DNA of 64,000 nucleotides from Spironucleus salmonicida (Eukaryota; Fornicata; Diplomonadida; Hexamitidae): assembly GCA_000497125.2 (NCBI GenBank), contig CM035320.1, positions 194,001 to 258,000 of the forward strand, read 5' to 3'. The notes below the pieces were generated by a model. The model saw only the letters and a program-made list of their open reading frames with translations. It did no database searches and was not told the origin of the DNA. The position numbers and the translations under genes are program-made. Below, piece after piece: positions 1 through 11,497 of the stretch (position 1 is its first letter; every line of letters begins with the position of its first letter).

Positions 1-695
1 GAACTAGTTTCTTGAATTTTTAAATATACATATTACTGTACACCGCTATTTATATTCTTACTTTACAATAAGCCTAACTACATACCAGAATTGCACCAAA
101 ATCCTCTTGTGCAATGCCGCAGCCAAGAAAATTAAAGATCGTAGCCATCTACTACGGCCATTAGTCCTCCACCGTTTGCTCCATCAAAAGTGCCTGCAAT
201 AGCAATTTGAGAAGCAAAAATTTTGCTCCAATTTGCGCTCTTATGTTGCAGAAAACGAGGAATAAGCGAACCAATGGAATGGGTTATTAATATAGGTAAT
301 GATTTTAGCTTCAAATTGGCAGTAAATGTCTCAAATTACTCAGAAAGCCGTAGGAGCGAATGACGAAAATCGTATGTGAAGGCAAATAAGTCGATGTTTT
401 CGCGGTAACCTTAAGCTTATAAGGATGTAGATATGTCATAGAAACACTTGAACTCCTCTAGATTGGGGATTAAGGATTCACATCCAGAAAGACCTGGAAT
501 TGCTGTAATTATATCATCTGAAAAGTTCTCAAATAGTCCATCTGCAGTAGTACGCCCCCATAGACGAAGCATATTAGAAGGGATTTTGAATGCAGTGTAT
601 TTAGAAGAGCATGGCCAGATAATCTCATTATGCTGGTTTACAAGGCGTGAACCAAATATTCCGGGGATAATAATGATAGGTCTTCTTTCTGTCAT
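1..695 (-). CDS. LCAT/phospholipase-type acyltransferase, 3' part off the window
   Basis: Member of the lecithin:cholesterol acyltransferase / lysosomal phospholipase A2 family of alpha/beta hydrolases, which deacylate or transacylate phospholipids. Seen: the N-terminus carries the family opening PIIIIPGIFGSRL, then a tryptophan-containing stretch. A DLFAFTYDFRHS segment matches the family's DLFGAPYDWR motif. The nucleophile elbow is LITHSIGSL, with Ser in HSIGS. The frame runs through several TAA/TAG codons read as Gln, joining what a standard-code scan would see as two small ORFs. The start is the ATG just before TERRPI. The Asp and His of the triad should lie beyond base 1, so completeness cannot be judged. 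There is no signal peptide before the PGIFGS motif, unlike secreted LCAT. Family call is firm, substrate unknown. Confidence 0.8.
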
Positions 696-778
696 TAGGG
701 GAAAGGCGAATGTACAATAAAATATATATTATAATATAATTCATATAGTATTAACATTGCTTTCCTATTTAAACAAAA

Positions 779-2251
779 ATGAACTCTATATTAGATATTA
801 TGGAGGTTTAATATGTATAGAAGAGGCGTATTAAGATATTAATTATTGAAAATGTAAAGAAGTATAATAATAAAGCAGAAAAATTGATTAACTATGATGT
901 AGTTATTTATAAATATAATAATTTAAACTTATTCAATGCTAATAAAGAATTTTATAGGTATTTAGACTAGTTTAAATATAAGTTAACTTTGAATTTAGAA
1001 TATATTTGTATAAAGTCTTAATATGAGGTACTGCTAAATGAAGAAAAAATAGACTCAAAAAAATATTTACTATCATTTTCAATACTTTAATAAAATTTTG
1101 CTTTAATATACCAGAATGATAAGATATAATCTAATGATTTAAAATATTCTTTAGCATCCTTGAATAATGATTCTTTGCCTATTCACGACTTTGATAATAT
1201 CATTTTATTTGGATTATTTTGTACATCTTAATCTAAATTATCTGTTTATGGTTAGTTTTTTAATAATAAAACAAGCAATAATTATATAACAACATAATTG
1301 AATGTTAAAATTTATGATAAAATTAAGATGCAAGAAATATTGCAGTAATCATCAGTATATTATAAGGAGTAGATTATATAGTATCTTGAAAATTTATAGT
1401 TAGAAACGAATATATAGTTAGGTTAATTAAATTTAAATGATCCTATTGTTTATACATATCAAGTTCCATATATCAGAGAGGCATAAGTTAATATTTTGTG
1501 TTAAGATAAATTCAGGTAATTTATATAAATAAGCAGGGCTGGATCGTCTAATAATTTTATTAAGTATGACTTATCATTTTGTTTTGACGAATCTTATGTA
1601 TAATTGCACTAAATATCTGCATTTTAAAATACTTCTGTTTAGTTAAGCTTTAAATTGCAAGTAAATATAGTAGAATTAAACTTAGAATATTAATTATAAA
1701 AAGATATTAAATTAAATTTTATATTAAATCCAACCATATTTGGACTAAGTTTCTCTTCATTAGGTTAAATTTCTAACGATTAATTTCAAATTATACCGAA
1801 ATTAACATTAAAAGATAATGTTTTCTAATCAATGGAGTAATATTTTCCAAATATTATAGATTAATTATTTAGGTCATTTGATCCTATTGGTATATATACA
1901 CAGGCAGATTAATATAGTAGATTAATTTTTGATAGTATAATTTCAGTCTTATAATGGGCGGGTCCTCTCATAAGTCTATCCGAACTCAAGCTTCCTGTTT
2001 ATAGTTGTAGTAATTTTGATTTAGTAATGAGTAAAATAGAAAAATTAGGATTACTGAATTCCAGAAAAATTATTATTATGCTACTTCTTCTGAAATCATT
2101 TAATGAGTTGTAAGAATTTTCATATGATAAGATTAATTCACAATTTTATCATTTGGGGGCTTTGGCAGTATTTTCAAGTAGCGATTATCATTAAATTTTT
2201 AAACGATGGTTAAAATGTTCATTAGATATTAAACTTAAATGGTATGTTTGA
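779..2251 (+). CDS. Unknown protein, 490 residues
   Basis: Single open frame from ATG to TGA, 490 residues, with dozens of TAA/TAG glutamines. I do not recognise a family. It is rich in Ile, Leu, Asn, Gln and Tyr, mostly beta/alpha alternating in the first two thirds. The C-terminal third (from WAGPLISLSELKLP onward) looks helical, with an IIIMLLLL stretch too short and charged around its edges to be a clear membrane span. The first 20 codons lead straight into charged sequence, so no signal peptide. Its stop lies 41 bases from the stop of the convergent ZSWIM7-like gene. Codon usage is like its neighbours. Function not assigned. Confidence 0.75.
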
Positions 2252-2292
2252 AAATACTAAATGATAATAAATAATAAGTGATAATAGTGTGC

Positions 2293-2646
2293 TCACTATA
2301 TGAATTCAATATCTTGGTCAACAATACATAAAAGTTAATTTATATCATATGATATTTTTTCTCCAAATATTTAAAATGTTTTTGCTATATGAACTGCTAA
2401 AATATGTTAGCATATTTATTTTTCTCCATTTATAATTAGTTTTTAAAACACAAAGCAATTACAGAATTATTAAGAAACCAAATGACTATGTATAATAAAA
2501 ATTTCTGCTTATGTATTAACCACCTATTATACTTATTTTAAATCTACTATCTCTATAGCTTACTTAAATTTCTATCCAAAATGCATACTCAATACCAATA
2601 ATGTTTCGTCGGTAGGTTCTAATGATGAAAGTATAGCCTCATTCAT
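2293..2646 (-). CDS. ZSWIM7: SWIM zinc-finger protein, ZSWIM7/SWS1 homologue
   Basis: Homologue of SWS1 (ZSWIM7), which with SWSAP1-type RAD51 paralogues promotes homologous recombination in the nucleus. Seen: 117 residues, close to human ZSWIM7 (140). Helical N-terminal part (SMHFGQKFKQAIEIVD) matches the human KFLFGSSATQALDLVD region. It is followed by the SWIM motif CNCFVFQKL...CQHILAVHIA, giving the CxCx(n)CxH zinc ligands. The short C-terminal tail ends in a VDQDIEF-like acidic segment. The start ATG gives a length typical of the family. It shares direction with the STPGR gene just upstream (57-base gap). The RAD51-paralogue partner is not in this window. Assignment rests on motif order, length and spacing rather than on a database search. 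Confidence 0.72.
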
Positions 2647-2703
2647 CACTATTTTTTATATTCTATATATTATTGAATTAATATGTTTATTTTTAGGTTA
2701 TTA

Positions 2704-3060
2704 TCACTTGTAGATTTGACGGAATTTCATAGTAAATTCTGGGCTTTATGATCTGATTTATTTTATAGATATGTTATAATCTCCAGGTCCGGGAATAACT
2801 TTTTTTTATTGATAATTGAATTTTTACCGTATAGATTATTTAGTAGGTGAAGTAAGAATTTTATTATAATCAGGTTTATAATAAGCAGGGCCTGGGGACT
2901 AAACTCGGGGTCGTATATTACAATCTAGTACAGGCTTTAATTTTTATTCAGATTCCAGTAATAAATGTTATCTAAATTTAATTCCAGAATTAGAGAATAA
3001 TGGTTTACTAATATCATAGTACCCTGGACCTGGTGTTAATTTTAATTCTCTTGTACTCAT
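2704..3060 (-). CDS. STPGR (sperm-tail PG-rich repeat) axonemal protein
   Basis: Small basic protein of 118 residues with three sperm-tail PG-rich repeats: LTPGPGYYDI near the N-terminus, SPGPAYYKPDY in the middle and IPGPGDYNI near the C-terminus. STPGR proteins (SHIPPO/ODF3/CIMAP family) are microtubule-associated, and several are inner proteins of axonemal doublets. Spacing between repeats (about 40 residues) is typical. One of six STPGR genes in this window. The stop is in the context AAGTGA. A flagellar microtubule role is inferred from the family. Nothing in the sequence says which tubule or protofilament it binds. Confidence 0.85.
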
Positions 3061-3154
3061 TTTTCTTTAAATTGTGAACGATGGCGATATTGATCGCATT
3101 TTTTTAAATAACATATATTAACTTAATAATATATTATATAAATAATTATAACCT

Positions 3155-3892
3155 TCACTTTTTGCTTGCCAATTTTACACTCAATTGTTTAATATCATCA
3201 TCTTATACTAAATATCTTCCATAAAATTAAATTAAACTGTCCTTAAGCGATTTTGCAGAGATTTCTTTATTTAAAAATTTAGCTCTCAAATCTGCATAAT
3301 TCATAACTTCATCATTCACAGTAATACTATCTTCTAATTTTTCCACAGTTTCAAACTACTAAAGTACATCATTATCTGCACCTTCTTCACAAACAGCTTT
3401 ATTAATTTTCTTTTAAACAGTAGATAGATCATCACCTACCATAATAAATGCACCAACTTCTTCAGCGGGAACACGGAATTCTCTAAACTTATACATAGTA
3501 GGAACAAATTCACCGCCTAAGGCTTAAGTGACCGCTACTGCAATAGCATGCGCAGATGAATTGAATTGTTTAATATTAGTAAGGCCTTCAATCTCAGCAG
3601 CATCCTTAATTGACATTTTAGATTTATCCATTACTAATGGCCAAAAGGCAAAAGCATCGTCACCCGTAAGTAAGCATTCGATATCCTTGGCTTCAATTTT
3701 TAACTCTTCAGTTGCTTTCTTAAGAATTTCGAATGCAATTTAACACTTTACATCAGTTAAGGATGTCTTCATAGCAAATAATGATGTAGCTATACCAATA
3801 GCAGGCATATTAGATTTTTTTTATAAGGCTTTGATTTATAATAAATCAAAAAGACGTATTGGTGTAGCAGGAGTAAATGCTTTAAGTGACAT
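3155..3892 (-). CDS. Degenerate tyrosyl-tRNA synthetase-like protein
   Basis: 245 residues. The second half looks like the end of a class I tyrosyl/tryptophanyl-tRNA synthetase: VQKKINKAVCEEGADND matches the archaeal/eukaryotic TyrRS segment with KKI-KA-C--G. After that comes EKLEDSITVNDEVMNYADLRAKF..., the family's helical C-terminal region that ends with helices for anticodon contact. Missing: no HIGH motif, and the place of the KMSKS loop reads DKSKMS. The N-terminal third is too short for a Rossmann fold. So this is probably not an active synthetase but a TyrRS-derived accessory or regulatory protein, or a decayed duplicate that keeps its frame. The frame is intact with normal local codon usage, which argues for function. 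Alternative: a divergent pseudo-monomer pairing with a full TyrRS encoded elsewhere. Confidence 0.55.
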
Positions 3893-3979
3893 ATAAGGAG
3901 TGGGAAGTTAATATATTATAATAGATATAGTATTATTAATTTTTCATATTTAATAACCATTGGGCTTAATTAATTTTTT

Positions 3980-5137
3980 TCATTATTCTATCTTTTTTAA
4001 AAGATTATCTTTTTAGAGTTATAAGATAGTAGGTGTCATATTGTCATGTAATTAGTCTAACTACAATTCAATATTCTTATTTTCAATTTCTTCCTCAAAA
4101 TACTCCATATCTTATTAAGATAATTCTTCTGCTATGGTATTAATAGTATCACCAAGTTTATGTTGTTATTATTAACTAAATGAATTATCCAGCAAGTGTC
4201 GTGAGTGCTACAAATCTTTGCTACAATGAATATTATAGCTGGTATTATCTTAAATGCATAGTCTAACAGGATCTTCAATAGACTCAAGACTACTATTAGC
4301 AACGTAGTCAAATGGTTATGGTATTATATCAATTATCAAAAGTGATTGTTTATCTTGTTAATTTTCTCGTAATGATGGAGTTTCTAATTAAGATGATGAT
4401 AATAGGTAACTATTTTATATGTCATTTATATTAAGAGTGCTAGACTACTTATTAGTAATTTATTATTATTTTGATACCTTTGGTGGATTTGTATAGCTTT
4501 TAATATCAAGCTCAGAAGTCCTTTAAAACTACCTAGATGCTCTCAAATCATCTTACTAATGTTATTAAATATAAGAAATAGAAGTAGTTTTAATTTGTTA
4601 TTCCACCTCTTTATCTATTAAATCTTTTAAAATTTATCCATATTTTTATTTCCCAGATTTTTCTAGCTATGCATAAAGGGATTTGTGCATCTATGGTATA
4701 GTTCTTTCATTGTCTCTTTAGATTTATACCATTGATGTTGTATTAGCTAATGTTTTAATTTTATTTTTAGCTAGCCATGGATTTGATGTCAGTTTTGATA
4801 ATACTAGGCGATCACTTTCAGATATATTGGTAAATCTACCTGATCTTTAACAATCTCTACTATATTATTCTTATGGACTAACCGTACTACCAAATAATCT
4901 ATATTAAGATTATAACCCGTTTAAATCTGCATGCAATGTGTTAAGTGTCTACTATTTGGTAACAGGTCGCAATTAGTTAACTCGGCTTTGAGGCTATGTT
5001 TTAACCATAAAATCTTGCTTCTTTGGAAATCTTTAATTTTCTAATATACTAACTCTATTTAATATATCATAAACATTAACTGATTTTGGCCGGTAATCAG
5101 GTCCGTTACACTTTTTTAGTAAACTATGAATCGGCAT
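3980..5137 (-). CDS. Unknown Gln-rich coiled-coil protein, 385 residues
   Basis: One frame of 385 residues, very rich in Gln (mostly TAA/TAG), Asn, Ser and Lys. The middle (around residues 120-190) and the last 50 residues have heptad-like spacing of Leu/Ile with E/K/Q, suggesting coiled coils. Between them lies a low-complexity Ser/Gln segment. No catalytic or binding motif is seen. The C-terminus is acidic (YFEEEIENKN) and then basic. Such proteins are common among cytoskeletal and flagellar accessory proteins, and flagellar genes are frequent here, but that is only context. It lies 87 bases upstream of the TyrRS-like gene on the same strand. I do not recognise it. Confidence 0.7.
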
Positions 5138-5247
5138 AAACTTAAAAATATATACTTAGTATTATACAATTTAATTGATTATCTGTATTAAAACAATAAA
5201 AATAATTTTAAGTATATATTAATAATATAATTTCCTTTTCTAAATTT

Positions 5248-7854
5248 ATGGAGCAAATTTTAGAAGTGCGCATTAAGCATAATGTTTTAATATCATCTGA
5301 TTCTATACAGAAAATACCACTTACTACATAAAATTCGATATTTAAAATTAATACAGACCCGTACTACCCAGTTGATGTTATGTAATCTTAAAATTCAGAC
5401 CCATTCGCAATTCTTTATAATAAATAGAACAATACATTTCTTATTTATAATAGTTTAGATATGGAAAAACTACTGTTAACTTGTTAGGCTTTTACCCGCT
5501 CTTCTAAATTTGAAGCTTATGTGGCGCTAAAAGATGGAGTTTACCATGTGAAAGCGTTTAATAAAAAGCTTCAGAAAAACAAAATAATTTCGTTAGAATC
5601 TGTTTTTTCACTCTCTTTCAACTAGAAAAACTATCAACTAGCTGTATAAACTACAACAGATACATCAATTTTCGATCTAAATTCGATGAAAAAGCTATCC
5701 GCAGAGCAACCAAATCGTCATTACACCGAACTCATTTCGAATTCTATGACACCAGATAGCTAAAATCTCCCATAAATTCTATATAACTCCTATGGAAACT
5801 GCGAATTTTCATTGCCTGCAAAGATAAGAATTGCTAACTTTGCTGTTAATTTTGATGCATAAAAAGAACGTTAGCTCTTCGGTATAGATAACGATTTAAT
5901 ATATTATTCAGATGGGGATAAAATATACTTCTTTGATGGGATAACTGGCATGTGTATGGGAATGAAGGTTGGCTTTAATTCCCATGCAGTTAGAGTTTTT
6001 GGAAGCAGAATTTATGTGATGTCAGAACGTTAATTTCACATATATGAAATGCCTATATTCGTTAACTTCTAACAACTTCAATTCGCCGAATTTGTTGAAT
6101 ATTCCACTGGGATAATCTGCCTTAATGATGGTATTAGTTATGTTCTCGACTTCAAGTAGAATAAGACCTTCTGTTTTGAAAATTTAGAAGTTAATGACGT
6201 GATAATTCAAAGCGAATTTGTCTATTTAGAAAATGATATTTTATACATCTTGTAGCCGGGTGGTCTTTTAGAAGTTTAACCTATTATTAAAACAATGATG
6301 AGCCCATTATTTTAAGAAAAAACTGCGAATTTTAAGTTAAAAATCGATAAAGATTTATGCTTCGCTTTGGAGCTTGATGAAACTATGGATAATGTCCTGA
6401 AATAATTAGAAGATTTTTAGGTAGAGTTGGATGCTGGCGTTAATGTTGTGTAGTAAAAATTTGGAATAGGAGCTCGAGATTATTCAGTAGATGATGTTTT
6501 AAGTTTAGCAGTAATGAACATAAAATTATGTGATAATTTAATTAGCGATAGATTTTACGAAGAAATGGCACAGTTAAATGCTGCTTAAATATGTGTTAAA
6601 GAAGATTCATTGCAAGTTTCAGTCAGTGATATGAGGTCTATTGAAAAGAGTATAGAGTCTGTATAAGAAAACAAGGAAATTGATAGTAGTAAGACAGTTT
6701 TCGACTATAGTTTAAATAGTCCTATCTAAGCTGCTAATGATAGATCATAAATATCTATTACAGCAGAGACATTTAGAAGTTAGTATTAAATGTCAATGAC
6801 ATCCTAAAGATTACTAAGTAAAAAATCAATAGCCTAGTCTACTGCGATTATGCCTACTTTATAAAAAGAAAATCCCTAATTCAATTCTTCAAGAAAAATA
6901 GATGTAGTTGATTTCATTAAAAAAGATGTTTCTAACAAATTAGAATTACCTTAATAAGAATCCATAAATAAGTCATTAAATAGATCGATTTTAAGCTAAC
7001 CAGTTTAAAATATTTTAAATTCCGAACTAGATTAGTCTGGAAAAATTTTATTACCTAACAAAATGTAATCTATGCATTCTGCATCAGATTCTCGATTACA
7101 CGAATCAATTATGGATTATGAAACCGCAGAAATAGTTGTTGGATTATTTAAGGCAATTAACGATTCAGATCATTTTAGTTTTGTTAAAATTACTTCAGAA
7201 TTAAAGTATAATACTCGTTTATAGATAGCTGAAATTTACGAAAGCTATTACTAATTCTCAATTTAATGTGATATTATGACATATTTTACTGGAAAATTTT
7301 CGTAAATAGTTAGTCTTTATTTCTCACCTATGTATGATGCGTGGAGTTCTTTCCTTGCCACCTAAATAAACGAAAAATCATTTTAATATCTTATTTATCT
7401 AATCTAACCTCACGATAGAGCTAGTATTCAAGATTCATATATAAAAATAACTGGGTAAAGTTTAATTTAAGATATATCTAGTTCTCTATAAAAAAATAAA
7501 GAGTTTCTTATTAAATGGTTTACTTCATAATAAAGTAATACAAACTTGTAATACAATATTAATACAATTGATGGAATCGAGAATTTGCTTACGGAATTAG
7601 ATGTTGCCAACTATAAATCGTATATTTCGACAAACAAAATTACACTAACTACTTTACCAGAGTATTTATAAATTGCGCATAATATGAAAATTGACAGTTT
7701 TGGCATCTCAAGAAAATATGTAATTGATAATGTGCCAAATCTATAGGAAGCTTTAACAGTTCTTGTCAGTGAAAAATCCAAAGGATCATAAATTCGTTTT
7801 GATACTAAAGATTCTTCTATGAATAACTTATTAAACATTTTATGGAATAAGTGA
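5248..7854 (+). CDS. Large protein with C-terminal annexin-like domain
   Basis: 868 residues in one frame. The C-terminal 240 residues (from about residue 625) look like annexin repeats. A helical unit around VVGLFKAINDSDHFSFVKI leads into RLQIAEIYESYY, CDIMTYFTGKFSQIVSLYF and a second unit with QYLIYLIQPHDRASIQDSY. This order of helices matches annexin repeats, though the usual GxGT loop and calcium-binding Asp/Glu are degenerate. In diplomonads annexins are the alpha-giardins, bound to flagella and cytoskeleton. The N-terminal 370 residues have beta-strand blocks such as LIYYSDGDKIYFFDGITG that resemble blades of a propeller, but no clear WD repeat. The middle (about 400-600) is Ser/Gln/Asn-rich linker. 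Annexin call is moderate. The fusion architecture is unusual. Confidence 0.65.
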
Positions 7855-7865
7855 TAAATAATTTT

Positions 7866-9164
7866 TCAGTGAAAAGCTTAGAGCTGGCTTTGTTATGTAG
7901 TTATTTCTAATCCTCCACTTTCACAATCACCTACATTTTCTGTTTTTCTAGACTGATCTTCTATGTGTTTAAGTCCATCTCTAGAAATATGTAGTGTATC
8001 AAACCATACGGCATACACGATACCCACGCCGAAGCCGAAGAAGTAGGCGGGCCTGAGTGGCCAGCCAATAACGTCAGGCGAGAGGGGGTTCCCTTTGTGG
8101 TCCGTGCACTTGAGTACGCCGATGATGAGGTAGTTATAGATGAACATTTGGAAGTAGGTATAGAAGGCCGCAGTGAAGGGGACGCAGAGGAGCAGGAAGA
8201 GCACAACCCACACGAACATGCGTACCCAGCGGTTCTTGCCGTCCGTGGTCTTGCAAAACCCGTCGTAGAAGATGGGGGCAAGGCGCGTTCCGGTGATCTG
8301 GAATGGCAGCCAGGCGAGGGCGGCGAGCGACCAGATGTGGTGACCGACAAGGTGGGGGTCGCGCTCGCCACCGTTGGAGAAGGGCCTGATGATGACGTAG
8401 TAGTCGAAGAGGGCGGACAAGAGGTAGCAGATCATGATGGGGACCTGGACGCCGGCGAAGAGCAGCCCGAACTTGGACAGGTCGTTCTTGAAGCCGCTCA
8501 GGTTGGCGCGCTTGAAGATGCCGTGGTTCATGAGGTTGACGAGGGGGATCCACTGGATGTAGCCGCCTATCTGGTTGAGGTTGGAAAGGGGCGACAGGGC
8601 GCGGCCGATCCAGATGCCCCAGACGGTCCAGGTGATGATCTCGGCGCAAACGCCAGCGGCGAAGGGGTCGACATCCTTGAAGAGGTGGTAGTTGCCGAGG
8701 ATGGTGTGGGAGGTGATGATGACGAAGGTGAGCAGCTGGTGCATGCCGATGAGCGAGCCGTAGGCAGGCTTGGTGAAGATCACGGTGCCGCTGGAGTCCT
8801 TGCGGGTGTACCATACGAAGTCGAAGATGGCGCACTGGACGAAGATTGACACGAAGGAGGCGGCCAGGAGCGCGCTGAAGTAGGCCGCGAAGACCACATA
8901 GCGGTTCTGCCTGGAGCACCACTCCTTAATCTTAGGATAGCCGCTCATGCACGGGAAGAAGAAGACCTGGTGCACGGCGACCTCGGTTGCGATGGAGGGG
9001 CCGTAGAGGAGCAGGTTCTTCTTGTTGAGGCCGAGCACGAGGTGGTAGAAGAAGATCATGGCCACGCCGAGTCCCATGCAGACTAATACATCCAACAACA
9101 TAGCTGGGATTGCTATAATAGCTCTTATCATCTTGGATTTACCTTCAGTCCACTGATAAGGCAT
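7866..9164 (-). CDS. Polytopic membrane protein with GC-rich core, copy A
   Basis: 432 residues, roughly ten membrane spans by eye, no family recognised. The core (plus-strand 8008-9102) is about 60% G+C and identical in base sequence to copy B. The first 20 or so codons (MPYQWTEGKSKMIRA...) and the last 50 are AT-rich and host-like, with Gln as TAA in the tail. Core glutamines are all CAG/CAA, never TAA/TAG. Soluble loops include the charged KIKEWCSRQNR, NGGERDPH and KTTDGKNRW segments. The true end is the TGA at 7866-7868: a standard-code scan would stop 27 bases early at a TAA. The stop is 11 bases from the stop of the annexin-like gene. Both ends of the core fall inside the frame and keep it. 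Role unknown; transport is possible but not shown. Confidence 0.8.
8008..9102. repeat. Inverted GC-rich repeat, left arm (1095 bp)
   Basis: Reverse complement of 15417-16511. The lengths match exactly and I found no mismatch in the stretches compared. Translations in the sense frame, a second forward frame and the antisense frame also agree between the copies. The identical block starts at the T before an in-frame ATG (codons MLLDVLVC) and ends in the codon after VYA. 1095 is 365 codons, so the block is a frame-preserving module. Outside it, similarity drops at once. The arms are separated by 6314 bases. Confidence 0.92.
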
Positions 9165-9789
9165 TCGAGGAATAAAAAATGAATGTTTGAGACATACTAT
9201 TATTAGAAAATAAAATTAACTTACGAGTTTTTTCGTATACATAAACTTATATAATATTAATCATATACTGACGACTTAGTTATTGTGATTGAATTAATAA
9301 TTCAAATAATGAATATAATGGATTAATTTCATTCATATAGTACTTTTAGGTATGCGAGACCTGTAAAATAAACTGTAAAAATAATAATATGCAGAAATAG
9401 GATGATAAGCTGAAATGAATTTACTGATACACTTTATTTTGATAAATTATTGAAAAAATTATCAAAAGTGCAATTGTTTAATTATTTATATAGATAGTAT
9501 AACTTTTACAGTGGTTATTACTAGTTTAGATTGGTTGCAGATTATTATATTTTATGATATTATAGAAATAAGCAAATTATATTTGTATATTATTATATCC
9601 ATTTAGATAGGTTAATCTTATAATCAATAATGGGTTATCGAATATTAGTTCTATATATTAATAATTATTTTTGTTTGTTGTGTTGAAAGATTTTTATAAT
9701 TGCTATATAGTATTTATTAAAAATAAATTAACATTATTTTAACAACATTAATATATCCATATAACCAATAGTAACCTATCTTGAATTAA
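9165..9789. other. Intergenic region between divergent genes
   Basis: About 625 bases of very AT-rich sequence between the start of copy A and the start of the hydrolase-like gene. It should hold both promoters. I see no ORF longer than about 20 codons under the TGA-only code, no tRNA-like B box and no tandem repeat. Confidence 0.5.
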
Positions 9790-11283
9790 ATGCTGGAGGA
9801 ATTTAATTCTCTTAAATCAATAGCCAATAAACCATAAATTAACACATGTAATGTAACTATCTCTTCATGTATGCGTAATTAAATTCTTTAGTTTTATTAA
9901 CCTATTTAAACGAGTCAATGTAACAAAAACTTAGCATATTTTTTTAAAAAATGTTCGCGCAAAAATTATCAAGACTTGGAACTGCCGGAAATATTAGAAA
10001 ATTAATGGATTAATAATTTTGTTGAAAATTAACTTAATTTTAAGCTTGATTTTTTACCAGTGGAATTTGAGTATCTACGAGTCTATAATAGTGGAAAACA
10101 CATGTGTGTTTCTGCTTAAAGCTCAACAGGAAGAGTTTAAATTACAAAGTCTGCAGAAGATCCTCTAGATTCTGGATTTAAAGTTTACTACCATAAAGAT
10201 AGATAATAATTTAAAAAATTGGTATTCTTGTTTTTAGATTTTCATTAATCTCCCCTTTAATATAGTTATTTAATTAATTATTATGCAGAATTGAAGATCC
10301 AATTAGTTATACCAGATATATAACAAATTTTACATATATCTTTAAAACATCTTAAATAATCATTCATATCAGAATTAAAACAAAATCTATGTTTATTTGC
10401 TAGACATTACTCCAGCGATTTTTCAGTAATGTGTCATGGTGCTAGTAGTTATATAGGATGTTTACTGAAAAATTAAAAACTATTTACAGGTAAGTTAATT
10501 TTATTAAATCCTATAATTTCAGTACATATTCCTGAGAAATAAGAAAAACGAGAAGCTACTGTGTAAGCTGAAAAAAATAATGATTATCATGACTCATTTT
10601 CTATTCATACAGATTCTGGGAATAGTGTTGCATAAAATTCGTCGTTTTAATAATTATAAAACATAGATTCTTTTGGAAATAGTTATATAAGTGAGGCATA
10701 AAAACCGAAATAATTTACTATTAAAATGATGCCTATAATTAAATTACGTACAGAAACATTTATTGCAAATCTTTAATCGAATGACATAGATATGATTATT
10801 GAAGAAGAAAACGAAACGGCATAATTAGTTGAAATCATTGATGAAGTTATTTAATTAGTTTATCAAGAATAAAACGTATTACAGTTATTTGGTGAAATAA
10901 ATTATAAACCTAGAAAATCATTAGAATAATTCTAAGGTATTACAAATTTCTTTAGACCACTTTAAGCTTAAATTAAAGATTTAAAATCATCATTACCCTT
11001 GATGTTAGTTATGTGTAATGCAAGATTAGTATAAAATTATATGGAAAATATGCCCTAGAATAAAAAATTCTATAAGTAAATCATAAATTTCCTATTTATT
11101 ACTAGATAATCTGTGACAATACCATAAAATACAATTATACTAGTAGGAAGTCATAATAGATTTCTAAATAATACACTTTTACGTAAATTGTATGCTTGTG
11201 AAAATATTACAACTAGAACTATTCTAGGAGTGGGGTATGATGTTTTAATGTCGGCTTTTTAGACTGTAGCTAAATTTATTTGA
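9790..11283 (+). CDS. Possible alpha/beta-hydrolase-like protein, 497 residues
   Basis: One frame of 497 residues. The region around FSVMCHGASSYIGCLL, followed by KLILLNPIIS, has the shape of a hydrolase nucleophile elbow and following strand (G/H-x-S-x-x-x-G). Near the C-terminus NTIILVGSHNRFLNN could be the strand and turn that carries the acid or histidine in that fold. The elbow does not keep the strict GxSxG, so activity is uncertain. The middle is a Gln/Asn/Ser-rich linker (HDSFSIHTDSGNSVAQNSS). The first 70 codons are weakly coding-like. The real start could be further in, but no better ATG in this frame precedes the HMCVS region. Family assignment is tentative. Confidence 0.5.
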
Positions 11284-11497
11284 TTTTTGTATTATTTCAC
11301 TCCTACAGCTATTCTTAAATGTAGTTTAAATACTGTATTATATTCTATTTCTTGTTTCCAAAAATATTATTATCTACTATTTCTGATAAAATAGGTTTTA
11401 AATAAATTTATTATTTATTAGTGAACCATCTTTAATAAATAATTTCTCATACATATCTTACAAATGTGATCAAAGTTCTACATCTTTAATCGCTTTT

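Noticed and set aside
8097-8922. Long ORFs in the other frames of the GC-rich core (250-282 codons antisense, 262 and 128-136 codons in other frames), repeated at 15597-16534
   Set aside because: They arise because GC-rich DNA has few stop codons. Their compositions (Arg/Pro/His- or Asp/Glu/Val-rich) are those of out-of-frame shadows, while the sense frame gives a clean multi-span membrane protein.
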